64,000 nucleotides of DNA from Chionis minor. Taxonomy: Eukaryota > Chordata > Aves > Charadriiformes > Chionididae. A program made the position numbers and the translations under genes. The notes below the pieces were generated by a model. The model did no database searches. It was not told the DNA's origin and worked only from the letters and a program-made list of their open reading frames with translations. The stretch lies in NCBI GenBank assembly GCA_013398295.1, contig VZSF01009132.1, forward strand, positions 8,356 to 72,355, written 5' to 3'. Within the stretch, counting starts at the first letter, position 1, and every line of letters starts with the position of its first letter. Shown piece after piece: positions 22,811 through 35,803 of this stretch.

Positions 22811-25800
22811 GTAAAAGATGTAGAGTAAGAACAAGATGGAGACTCTAAGGCACTGCTGCATGGGGAATCAAACCTTACCAACAGCTTTTTTTTTTTTATG
22901 AAATCCTGATCTATATTAGAGGGCTTGTTCGTCTCCTGGGACTTGAACTCCTTGTGCTTCATCAGTTTTCTCTGTTAATTTGTCCTAGTTTTTGTTGCTA
23001 CTGGGCTCCCTGTGATGCACTCAATGCATCTAGGCATAACCCACAGTTCTGCTTCCATTCAGGGGCTGTCAGCAGTTCCAGTGCAAGTCCCTCTGAAACA
23101 AAGCTGACAACTCAGGTCTTTTATTTGCATCACCCTGAAATGCACCAAAAAGTTCAAAGCAGTGGGGTACTGCTCCACCATCTTGTTGGGGTTTTGTAGT
23201 TCTAAGGCAGCCTCCAGCACACATCTTCTCCAATCCTTAATTTTCCTGCACAGCTCTCCATTGTCAGTGATCAGCAAAAATTTAATGCAATTGTTTTCTG
23301 TTCAAGGCTCCTTAGCGTTTCTAATGGATACCTGTTGTGATTCCTTTCCTGTTAGGTGATAAAATGTAAGCTTTTCCAGCATGCGATCCCTCTCGGACAA
23401 TAAGCAAAGGGAGCAAGTAGGGTTGCACAGCGTTTTGCTTGTGTAGGTAGTAAAAACTTGCTGTGCTACTTGAATATGGTAATTCTGTATGAATTGTTAA
23501 TGAATACCACATTATAACCTATATATCAGAAAACTAAGTGAGGAATAATAAAGAATGAATGGAGATATTCCCTTTCTTCTAAGTCTTTCATTTAGTCCTT
23601 GGAATAGAAAATTTCAGTTAAGTAAAAAAGAACACTGAAAGTCTTATTTTTCCTTTTCAGGGAAGACACTGAGTATTGCCTTTTTCACATATTTAGTCTT
23701 ATCTGCATTTTGAGTAGAAAGGTGACTGCAGTAAAGCTGTCCTTGGTTCATTGCTGTGTCTCAGATGCCTAAGAAAGTGCAGACGTGAAAATTGCAGAGA
23801 AAAATAAACTTTGGATAAATGTGTGCAAAACTGAGCCAAGACTTTTATTTTAAATACATGAAATACAATGAGTATTCCTTCACCACATAGATTTCCTTCC
23901 TCATTTTGCCTTTTTCTGTGGGTTGGCTTTTTTAGTAGATAGATGTCTGTTAACTCTTCAGTGTTCTACTCGGAAATGACAGAAATGCTGAAAAATGCTG
24001 GCGCCTCTTACGGACTCTTACTTTTGAAACAGGCAGTTTCCTAAGTCTATTTTTGACTGTCTTAGTGGCTGTTCCCTTGGAAATCTTAAAGTTGTTGTCT
24101 AGTCTTCTGAAATTTTGGCAATAGGCACCAGAGGAAGCTGTTTTTCATCTCCTGTAGCACTCCATGTTCCATAAAACATATCTGCCTTTATTCCAAATTT
24201 AATGATTTCAGTCTCTTCCAGCAAAAAGTCTTTTCTCTAGTTCCAGGTCAAAGCTGGTAGCCATGCCACAGGCTGAGCCTCTCGAGTATAAGAGTGGGAA
24301 CATGAACCTGTACAATACCCTCCTTAGAACAGAGCTGGGGGGGAATAAAAATCTGAGTTCCCCTGCACTGGCAGAGCCTTCTTGGCAACAGTTGCAGGAG
24401 ATCGCTCTCTATCTCCACCCATTTCATCAGCATCATCTTGTTAACTGAACAGCAGTTGTTTTTGTCAAAATGAAAAGTGGTGCCCCATGATTCATGCTGC
24501 AAATGTCCACTAGCTGCCTTAACTTCCTGACAACCGTAGTGGAACTGAGAAAATAAAGAAGTTTGTATCAGTTATGTACAAAAAGGAAGAAAGCGTGGAG
24601 TAAATGCTGTCCCAAAGCCATGGCCTGACTCCACTAATGCTCACTGTCTGATGCAAACTTTCCTTTGTAATTACTTCTGGTTTTATAACTCCAGACAATA
24701 ATGCTCCAAGCTTTATAACTGAATTAGAGACTTGCTTTAAAAGGACGTTGTTATTGACATAATAGCCTTGTTTATGGAATTTCTCTCCTTTGTAATTAAG
24801 ATCGTTGCATGCGCAGAAGCAGTTAAATATAGCATAAATATCTGTAAATGCAAAGATATTTTAGATCTTGTTTTTTGTGTGAGCCTCTTTTTCCATACTC
24901 TTTCTGTGCATTTGCTTCTCAAATGAGCTATGCCACTAGAAATTCTGCCCTTTGCCCATTCCATTAAGTTATGTCTCATCTGTATTCATTCTTGTAAAAT
25001 TACACATGCAATGCAGGTTGCAGCATAAAGCATTTGAATTCCTCAAATGCACTTTTTTAAAAGGTGAAATGCAGTATTTTAAAGGTGTATTGATTAGTGG
25101 GGTTTGGTCTTATTCTCTCATACCTTGTCGCAGCATCGTGGGAGCTAGTGGATTGAGCAGCATGCAAGCAATATGCTCGCTGTTATTTTGTCTGTCAACC
25201 AAATCTACCCGCCAAGTGACAACCTGGCAGATTCTTTAAAAAGTTTATATCACTTATTGAAATTGTTTTCTCACCCTGGCTGTGTGAAAGTAATTATGGT
25301 TAAGGCTCTGGACAGACCACAGGCTTTCTAGATGAGCTTGTCCAACTCACCTTAGCTGTCTGTTTCTGGGCTCTTTGTTCATGAAGCAGAAAGGCAATTT
25401 TTCAATTCAGAAGACTTTGTGCTGCTTAATTCTTTGGTCTAAGTAAAGAGATCAGTTAATTATAGCAATAAGTGCTACCAGAAAACCTCTAAACAAACAA
25501 ATGTACTGTCTGATCTTGTTGGGTTTGGGGGAAATTATACGCCACTATTCCAGCCTGTCTACCAAAGCTGAAGCATGTAAATGCTGTGACTGTCTTCTTG
25601 CATCCAGGCATTTTCATTTTTAGGTTTTGGTCAAGTTATATTTATCAAAGTTAAAAATATCTTTCTGAATGAAATATAGCAGCTCATCTCCTCTCCCCTC
25701 TCCCCACACTTCAGTTCCTTATTTCTCTTGGCTGAAGGATAGGAAAACCTACTGAGCTGACAACGCTGCTCTCCCACTGGGCATGTATGAGCTCACCAGC

Positions 25801-28489
25801 AACAGCAGAAACAGGGTGCTGCAGTCCAAAAATTGTGTGTGTTTTCTTCAGACAAAGAAGCTTTTTGGCAAGGTGTATGCAGGTGATGACGCTCCCATTT
25901 CGGAGTTCAGGGTCCAGGGACCTGCAGTCGTTTGCTTCTGAGTCAGTATTTTTGAGCTGCATCTGTTCCATTTTGCAGCTAGTCCATAATCAAAGCAGAG
26001 GGAAGGGCTTGCAGTCCCTCCACTGGGTACCTGAGTGAGCTCATGGCCTGTACGTGTGTCACTGAATGTAGTGTCACTTCCTCGGGGAGGAGAAACACTG
26101 TTCATGTAGATCACAGTATCTACAAGAACTTTGTTAGTATGAATCACAAAGTACTGCCTTATTTAAGCTGTGAATAATCTCAAAATCGCTAAATGTTAGA
26201 TTTTGAAAATACAGAATGGCTAAGTTCTACCTGTAATTGCACAGCAAGTACTGAAGAAACTGGCAAAGTAGGCTGTTATGAGCATTGGTACTGGGGGTGT
26301 CAGTGGATTTGCAACAGCACCTGGCATGCTTGGTTTGATGTTCAGGGGCTTATAACTAATAATGTATGCTTGAGACCTACCAAATGTAGACCACTGTCAC
26401 ATGCTAAATAAGTCATTATGTAGTCTTGTTCTTACTCTGGTGTTTTAAGATCTGAAGGCAAGAGTTCCTCACTCTTAAGAATATAATGAGAAATCTGGGT
26501 CACAATCCATAACCTTCAGAAGGGATTCAGCTTGGACTCAAACTGTGCATTAAGGTTTGGTTACTCTGCAATAACAGGTGCCAACACTGAACTGAAAACA
26601 TAAATTTACTCATGGCATAATACTAGCTTCCTTTAAGCCCCTTTGGCACCTAGAGTAAGGAGTTCCAGAGGGTGCAGTAAGGTTGAACTGTTCAGATGCA
26701 GCAGCTCTTTTTAGGCTTATGGTGTGAATCTTCCCTATGTCTCTATTACCAGACTAGTACTGTACCATCAATGTTACTTATATACTAGGTCCGCACTGCT
26801 GGGAAAGGATCCCTCTTTGCTGTTCAGGAGAGACATCTGATCTGTAGGCACCATCTGAATGTCTTAGGTCAGAGTCATCAGAGAGCGAACAGCCCCCTCT
26901 CTGGATGGAGTCTATCAAAAAGCTCAGTTCTAAACACCTTAGGTTTCTGTATTTTAAATGTAATTTGATTTCTCTTTGCATGCCCTTTTTTTCCTCCAAC
27001 TTGGTACTAACTTGGCCTGCTTTAACTCTGTTAAGACATCTGGCCCTTTTCTTCCTGTTTTCAGACACTAAATTCTCTTCAGAAAGCTCAAGAAAGGGGA
27101 ACATTCTTGAGCATTGCTTGCTCTTGTCCCTTATTTGCTCTCTCCTAAATAAAGAACAGATTGACACTTCTTGGACAGCTCAAGAGAAGTTACTCAGGAC
27201 TGATTCTAGTTACTTCTTGTGTAAAAGCCTCTGTCATAATGTATCTTCCCTCCCTGCTTGCACACACTTTTCCACTTTTTTGAAGCAATGATGGATGCAA
27301 GGGAAATGTCGTAAGGTGTCCTGGCTGTGATTGCTGGTTCTCTGGGGGAGAGAATATTAGCATGGAATATAAAAAGCTTCTGAAAGCTGCTTCTGTGGTT
27401 TCCTCTGAAAAATGCCTTCTTTCTCTGGCCACCTGCTTGCCCTTCCAATGTTGTGTAAGTGGCATGTTTTTACTTGATTGGATCACACAGACTAGTCTGG
27501 GTTTAATGCTGTCTGCCCGGTGTCCAGTTCTGCTGTTGGGGATCATGGGATACTGAAAGAAACTCTTCATCTCCTTTATGGATTGAAGCATCTCAGTGTT
27601 TTGGAGGTGGGATACAAATGGCTTGCTTGCATAAATCCTCCTTGCTCTGATGAAAATATAATATTTCTCATTCCCCTGAGTACGCAAGTGTGCATATGTG
27701 TGTGTGTGCTGAATGCCAAAGCACTGGTGAAGCCAGCTTGCTTCCGTATGTGAATCATTTCTCAAGCAGCTCTCTGTGTCTCGCTGCAGTGTGGTTTTCC
27801 TCTCAGGGAAGCACTCAAGCCCTGAATTTTCAGTCTGGCTTACACATGCTGTCAGAAGCTAGTGGGGGAGAGTTTTCTTCTTAGTGCAGAAAAGAGGACA
27901 AGCTTTTACTGTAAGTATTTTAATATCTCTTATTTTTTAAGGTGGGAACTGTATTATCTCTAGTGGGGTTTTAGAATCAGTCATGTATTCATAGAGTGAA
28001 TGGACCTGCTTTGCTCAACAACACTCTTTTTCATAGTATCTCACTCTAAATTGCATGAAACCAAAAATGTACAGTGCAAACAATTATGCATTAGTTGAAA
28101 ATGGGCTGGGGTGGTCTAAAAGCCATTACAACAACAACAACGTCCCACTGTGTGAGTCTGTGAGAGCTGGCTACTGTATTTTTCTTCTGCTCAGCTAGAT
28201 AGATTCAGTGACAAAAAAGTTGAAGCTGTTCCTGTGCCTGGTTCTGCCTTCTTCTCTGGCAATTTAAGGTTGCGTTCCAACAGTTAAACGAAGCAGGAGC
28301 ACGAGCAGACTTTCATTTGCTACTGCTTGTTCACATAGCCCAGTCAAGAAAGGGCAGAGAGGACCAAGCTGCCAAGCGAGTCGGTTTGGCAGCGAGGATC
28401 TCTGCAGGGGAGCAGGGAAAGCATCGGGGAGCACGCCAGGCGGGTACCGTCTTACAACACTACCGTAAAGAGCTGTTCGGATTCTCAGC

Positions 28490-28625
28490 AGGACCCTTTA
28501 ATTATAGCAGTTTAACAATTGTCCTTAAATTGTATTGTGGACTGAAGCTTGATCATAATAACAATAGTAATAGCATTTATATAGCATGTAATACGGCAAA
28601 GTTGTGGAGATGTTAATTAAGTCCT
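28490..28625. other. AT-rich block dense in homeobox/SOX-like sites
   Basis: Contains AACAATTGTCC, AACAATAGTAATAGC and GTTAATTAAG in an unbroken non-repetitive stretch. Could be a conserved intronic regulatory element; this is inference from motif density only. Confidence 0.25.
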
Positions 28626-29454
28626 GTATGTGTAGCCTTAAAAGATTACCGGTAGAACTGGTTTGAAAACAGGGATTCTCTACCCCTTTCTCTTGTACAC
28701 AGTCTAAGTGCTTCTAGATGTCCCCTACTACTGCCTTCTGTCTCGCCTTGAAAATCGACTGTTTTGCATGTTCCTTTTCTACTCTTTCTAAATTATGAAG
28801 TGCTGTCTGCCCCTGTAACCTCAGCAGGAGAGAGAGTATTTGATTTTGCTGAAATACGGTGTTCTCTGCACAACTGGGCAGGTAACTAACACAAGAATGC
28901 CTCATCCTAACATGCCCATGTGTATGTACTAACCCTTCCCTTTCTAGTTCAATTCTAAACCAATTTATTTTCATAATGTAGCCCACCAAGTTGGGTTTTT
29001 CAGTCCGTCAGTGGTCCCCTAAGTAACAGTCGTAAACAGTTGTTACTGTTGCCTAAATCTCTTTGGTTCCTGGTTGGTATGAATACTTTTAAAATGTGGA
29101 AGTCCTCTAGTTTCTCGTGCAGTTTGGGAGTTATGTCCTTGTCTTTGCAAAGAACCCTTTCTGTTAGAAGTACACACTGTCACTCAGAAATGTTTAGAAG
29201 TTCACAGTTTATTAACTTTAAGTGCTCTATTTTGTACTTTAGTGGAGGATAAATATCTCCTTAAGGGATAGTTTCCAGATCTCAATTATTTCTCTGCATT
29301 GTGATGGATGGAAAATGGCAGTCAGGGAAACATCCCAGCATGTGGCAATCTGTAGGGCTGCTCACTTGCGCGCTGTGTGACAGATGTTGATTTATGCTAT
29401 CTTTACTTTTTTTTTTCCTGTGGGGTTCCTCTCCAAGGCACATGAATGAGCGTA

Positions 29455-29600
29455 TCTTCATAAATACACTATTTACTGAACAATTATGAACCTATTTTTA
29501 TAAATGGAAAAACTAAGGCATAGCAAGATTACATGACTGAGGGAGGACAACAAATCTGTGCTGGAGCTGAGGATAGAATCAGGTGGAATTGCAAGCCAGG
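29455..29600 (-). repeat. Ancient MIR-like SINE remnant
   Basis: TATAAATGGAAAAACTAAGG, CATAGCAAGATTACATGACT and GCTGGAGCTGAGGATAGAAT follow the reverse complement of the MIR consensus (ACAGATGAGGAAACTGAGGC, AGTGACTTGCCC, AGAGCTGGGATTCGAAC). Confidence 0.6.
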
Positions 29601-32139
29601 GCCGTGATTCCGATATCATCCCCCCTGCTTTGAGGGACAGGGAACGTGGCAGTCTGTGTGCGTGTACGAGTTGGGATTTCTGTGTAGCCACATGCTGTGC
29701 ATCGCTGCCATTCCAAAAAACACGATCGTTCCTTCTCTTTCTTGTAGAGCTATCTACCCTCTATGCTACAGAAAAATCTAATGGCAGGTAATTATTAGGC
29801 AAACCACTTGCAATTATTCTTAATTTCTTTAGCAATTACATAGTTCTTGCTCTAAAATGAAACATTTTCTCCCTTCTTGCGGATTGGCAAAACATGAAGT
29901 GTTAACCGTATGTGTCACTTGCTTTGTGCTGTATTCACTGGGACAGCAGTTCAAAGAACCTGGATTAATGAGCAGTAGCTACCTTGAAATGGTTCTAAAA
30001 CATTTTGTTCTCAACCTGCAATATACTGAACATAAATTAAATCCATCTATTCAGCACAGAGTCATACTGGGGGAAAGCCCAGAGTGACCTAATTCTTTGC
30101 GATTATAATGTGGTTGCAACTTCAAGAAGGAAGTTTGAAATCAATGCATCATTTTTACCCTTCCTGAATCTCTTCTTTGACTTAGGTCTCCACAGGATGG
30201 ATGTTAGCACTGTGTAAACTGATATATTTTCCCTGCTTGCCATGCACTGAAGTAACGAGAAGCTACAACTTATAAAAATGCATTCTCCAAATTCTGTAGT
30301 GCAGAATCACTTCCTAGATGTAGTTTTGTGACTTGATAAAATTTGGAATTTATTAGGTAAGCTCTATGTATGCATTCTGCCACTATGTGCTTTCATGTAC
30401 ACTCTCCCAGTATGAATATGCTGGCCCTGCCTCTCTGCCTTCCTGCAAATGTATGTTGCCACCCTGCTGTTCGGATTGTTGGGGTTTTTTTTGTTTCTTC
30501 CCTTGCGTGCATCTACCAGTAATGCGATGAACATGATTCAGAGTTGCCACATTTAAGTCTACATCTCTGCCCTGGAGTTAGTGAAAGATCACAGCAGTCT
30601 TTTGTCCTTGCAACCTTACCAAAATAACGCATCTGCTGAAACCAGGGAAGCCTGGTGGACTGTTTGCTCGTAGCCGGCTTACAGTTGTGATTCATGGCTT
30701 CTTCGGGTATCACACCATCCGGCTGGTAGTTGCCACTGCCCGTCTGAAGGGCTAATGAGCAGAAGATTACAGATGGGTTGGAATTTCTCACTGCTTATCC
30801 CCGTCTTCTTTATAAGATCAGGGGTCATAGGGAGGTAGCACAGTTTCTCTTCTGAGCTGTGTTAGGGTGACTGGTTAGGTAATTAGTGTGAGGGAGGAGG
30901 AGATTGAATATCCATGTACAAACAACATAATTTAAATTACGGGAGGAGCATGTTCCCAGACGTTTCAAAGTACAGCTTTGGCTTGATTTTTAGGCATCGA
31001 TCACTGTGCTGAATGACAGTTCTGTGTATCTTTACCTTAGAGAAGTAGCAAAGATACCTGTATTTTCCTCTCCTATAATGAGCCAGTAATATGGAACAAG
31101 GACAATAGAAATGCAGCTAAATAAATCCTTTGTCCATATGCACACAGGAGGATTTTGTTATAACTTCTGTGTTTTTTAATGAGATCTAACAGACTAAAAG
31201 ATTGACAAAACCAAAACTCCAGGGAGAACTGTGGAGGAGGGTGGGCAGAAGGTTTTGCACTGCTCTCATCTGTCTGTGCCTGGAAAAGTCATCAATGACT
31301 TAACGGTTGCTGTGGGAAGAGGATTTTCTGTTGAGCCATGTTGAGACATGGAGTTTTGCAGTTGCTGACCTGGACTCTGGCAGTCTTGTTGGGATGGTTT
31401 CAGAAGCTGAGTTGATGGCCAGAAACCTGTGATTTGTAGCTAGCTGGAACCGTCTTCACTTAGGCCATTTCTGATGTAATTTGCACATCCTTGTAACCTT
31501 TTGGTATATTTATATACTAGTTAATAAATATCCATTTTGGAGAATTATGGAAAACACACTAAGGAAATAAGCAAGAAACACCTTAAACGATACAAAAATG
31601 TGAGATTGTGTCTGTCTTTACCTCTGGTTACAGTGGTAACTTTGTCCTTGGGAGATTCCGTTGTCTGTGTGGTTCCATCTAATACCATGAAGGGAAAGGC
31701 ACTGGTGCTGCAGTAGTTGCTTGTACTGCAGAGGAAGGGAGCCACGTGGCCTGTAGAGAAAATCCTCACCTGATGCCATACTGAAAGTGCTCTTCTGAGT
31801 TGGTTTTTGGGGTGTTGAGTCCTACAGAAAAGAAATTAAAAGAAACCAGAGCCCAAAAGAGTAATTTTGATATGAGGATACAATCTTCAGTCAACCTTCG
31901 CACAATGAAGATTTTGAAGATGTGACTCTTGAGCTATAGCATAGCTACTGATCATTAAATTCGGGGACTGGTACTTTATATTTTCTTGTGATTAATTGGG
32001 TGACCCTGGGAATGTATGTGTCTCTAATTTGTTTTATACCTAAAATTTATCAACACTTTTAACTCCTTGCAAAAGGACCTGGATTCTGTAACTGGCTAGC
32101 TGTATTATTATAGTATATATTTCTCCACTCTTGAAAGTT

Positions 32140-32222
32140 AAAAAACCCCCCAAAACCCAACCAATAACAAACCACAAAAAAACCCCAAAACAATCAAAAA
32201 AACTCCAAACCACCACCTTTGC
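32140..32222. repeat. A/C-rich low-complexity tract
   Basis: Plus strand almost free of G, made of A runs alternating with C runs (AAAAACCCCCCAAAACCC and similar). Simple low complexity. Confidence 0.7.
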
Positions 32223-33814
32223 TTGAGGTATGCATAAAACCAGCAGAATTTGCCTGTTCTAGCACGCAGTCGGGACATGAAAATTTCCAAGTGATGTCTT
32301 GTCTCCTGGTACTTTACCAGCAAAATATGAAAATTCGGCTGCGAATGAGACTGCAAAGCAAGTCTGCTGAGGCAGAGCAGAGGCAAACTGCTGCTTGGCG
32401 TTTGGGGTTTATAATCAATTCTCTTTCTTTGGCCGAGAAAAGCAAGAAGACTCTTAGAGATGAGGTTTTGGGAAATGGGCATATCTCTTCTGTTCCTTTC
32501 AGTTATGCTTAGGTGGAAGAAAGTAGTATGGTTTGTGATATTTTTTTAAATTCTTTTGGGGGGGCTTTTTCATCCAATTCTAATAGAAGCTAAGCTTCAT
32601 ACCCACAAAAATCCAGCAAGTGCCTCTATTTAGAGGAGTAATGGAGGAAGGTTGCACTGGGATAGCCTCAAAGTTGCTAAACCCAAGATAACAGAAACCA
32701 GAGAAAAGAGAGGATGGATGTGGTGGATACAGAAATACTGCACACTGATCTGAAAGGACCAAAAGAGTAAACAGTTTGGTTTTAATTATTATCTCAGTCT
32801 TATTTCCAAGTAGATTTTTATCTGTGCCATCTATCTCCAAGTTATCGATTACTGTATTGGACTATCAGCTTCGTGGGTTTTGGACCCTGACTTGATTCAT
32901 GATACCAGCTAAGAAATCAAGATGAGTCATATAGAAGCATCTGTCAAGGCTAAAAATTGTTGTTTAAAGTGAATTGATGTGAAAGGCAGAAAAGAATTCT
33001 ATTTTAGCCCAGCTGGCTGTCCTGCCATATAGCTTCCTACACACTGCTAGAAAATGTTTTACAGTTTACTGAACTTGTTAGCTATTTCTATGTTCCAGTT
33101 GATAGTTTGTCTGAATATAGTGGAGATTGATTAGGTTAGGAGGAAAATAGTATAAGCACAATGCAGATTTTACATGCTAAAAAAACCCCCTCAAACCTGT
33201 ACTTCGATTTCATGGGAATGTGTAGTAAGGGTTCTAGAATAGTCTGACCTTCTGATGTAATGAAAAGTGACTGAATTACAGGAAAATGGCACTGGGGACT
33301 GGATTTTAACCCACTGAAGTCACAGGCTTCTGTCCTTTGAGAGTCCTATCTGCAAAGGTGGTACTTGTGACCTCTTTTTTCAGAAATGCTGGGCATTCAC
33401 AGGTCTCAATGCACCTGCTGTCTGGCATATTACTCTCCACATCTAGTAATGAGTTTTCATCATTCTTTATTTCATTCATTTTCCCAAAGCAACTTGAATG
33501 ACTCTGGTTTAATTTGACTGTCCTTTTGAGCAAGTAGTGTTATGCACAGACATGAGCACCAAAACCTAACTTGTGTAAAGTACGTGGGGTACAGATAACT
33601 TGTATCTCTAGCCCCCAACAGGGATTTCCCTGTGTAACTGCCAGGTTTCTTGACTGTGAAATAATATTGCTTGTCATCACTCAAATCAACCTATCTATTC
33701 TTTTTAGTTATTCAGAGTAAAATAGCCTTTAATAGTAAGCAGAATGTGTTTCCTGAAAGTTTGTTCTCAGGACTGGTGAATTACTCCTTTGATGAATAGC
33801 CAAGTCGTAAGATC

Positions 33815-33920
33815 CAAGAGACCTAGCTTTGCTTCTGCTCCTGCTGACTGCCTGTGAGATTTAGGATAAATTCTTAATCCAGTTTTTCTAGCCAGAAAAT
33901 GGGAATAATTCTAGGCTGGT
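33815..33920 (+). repeat. Ancient MIR-like SINE remnant
   Basis: Contains CTGCCTGTGAGATTTAGGAT, AAATTCTTAATCCAG and CCAGAAAATGGGAATAAT, matching the MIR order (CTGTGTGACCTTGGGCAAGT, CACTTAACC, TCTGTAAAATGGGAATAAT). Confidence 0.55.
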
Positions 33921-35778
33921 TCTAACGACTTTTATTAATAAATGCACATGGAGTGACTAATAAAGAAATGTCTAGGTTCTCAATCTTTAATAAAACAGTA
34001 AAATTTCAACTAAAATGGACTGTCTTTCCACAGTAAAACTTCTTCCAACTGCTATAATAGTCCACATCAAAAATTTCCAAATACTCTTTAAAAATACTGG
34101 ATGAACTATATAGTGTGGTCTGAATTTTTAAAGACATGTCTGCAGGGAATTTTGAGGATTACTGAGAGAAAAAGCTCTGTCAGGACTGGCTTTACATTTT
34201 TGTAAAGCCTCTGATTATCTCATTTGCAGCACCTGTTTCAGAGGAGAGGGGTATGCAGACACCAGCATTTCTGAGCGGAAAAGATTTTAAAAACAAACGA
34301 AAAAGACCCCCAAACCCCTGCAGTATGGAAGGGACTGGCAATAGAACCGATTTTGTTGCTCTGAAGCAACATATTGTTGGCATGAACCCTCATTTATTTC
34401 AACATGGAGCAGGTTCTTATCTTCAGTTTCTACATGTTTTTGGAGTACAGCTCCAAGCAGGGCATGCTACAGGGATTTAATTGTGGCCTGCTCCAACTGA
34501 TGCCAAAGAAAGACTTTGAATCTTGGGATGGCAGCATTCTGCTTGCTTCCTAGGGAAAGTTTCCTGTGAAATGTGAAAAAAGAAATGAAAATAAAATTGT
34601 AGAGCTCCAGGTGTTGCTTAAAGCAAGTCATCTGGGACAGTGAGCAGAAGCATTGTCTTATCTGAAATGTATTGCGACATAATGGGCATAAAAACTAGTG
34701 ATTTTTGTCATTGTCTTTGCAAAAGCATCTCTTGTGGAAAGCTGCTTGTCTTTCAGGTTTCTCTATGGGTAGCTTAGAGGTCAAGTCATAATCTCTCTGG
34801 GGTCCTTTCAGAAGGACATGCTAATATTTAGTTAAAATACACTAGACGTACTTCTATCACTATATTCGAAAGCCACCAGGAGCCATTACCAGGTGGCAGT
34901 TTCACAGACACACAAATGCAGATACACAAGGGTTGGCAAGCTGTGTGTAAAAAGGGTGTTGAACAATATCCTGTGATAGTAGTTACACCGTCAATCTGTG
35001 TGTACCAGCTGGGTCCTGACTTGGGAAAGGCACAGTCTCCCAAGATGTGTTCAGCTGTGATAAGCTAGCAGTGATACTGTTCCCAAGCTCTCAATCAAGG
35101 GTAGTTTATGACCATGATTGGCTACTTTCAAAGTCAATTCTGCTGGCTTGGAAGGCTGGTCTTTGCCAAGCTGCTGTTGCCAGCCTGGCCCTGGAAATCA
35201 CATTGAGGAAGCAGAGGCTGCCATTTAGTTGTTGCAGTGGTCTGACGAGCTGCTGCCTAGAGTGAGATTTGGAATAGAAGGGTAAATTCAGGTGTTTCTT
35301 AACCCAAGTGTCTTCAAAAATGTTTTTTGTTATGTTTCCAGATTTAAAAATTATGTTGTTTTTAATTGTTCATCTAGTAGAAAAAATGGTGTGTTTAAGA
35401 CACACCAAAAAGCTGTCTATGATGTTTTTAATATAATCAATTACAAGCTGTCCCTGTATGAACTGTTTCTACATCAGGATTAGGAGCAATGTCTTTGCTA
35501 ACGTTAGGTTTCCCAAACGCTAACTGGCTGCAGCCATTTTAGGTATCTAAGTTAGTATTTTGGTTGACAGTGTGCTGCCTCCTACCTAACTCAGTCCATG
35601 AGCCATTTCATGATGCTGAAATTCTGAGTTTCCCATGGCCCCAACTGCCCACAGCTTCCATGAAGCTTTTTTGATTGTTTGTTTTCCTATAATGCAATAA
35701 ATTGAATTTGGAGGAGAGGAAAAGCTGATACTGACTCTGAGAATGGATTTCTTGCTCTTGTTGCAAAACAGCAGGACT

Positions 35779-35803
35779 TCTTCCCCCCCCCCTTTTTTTT
35801 TTT
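35779..35803. repeat. Poly-C/poly-T homopolymer junction
   Basis: About eleven C followed by about twelve T. Mononucleotide run. Confidence 0.8.
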
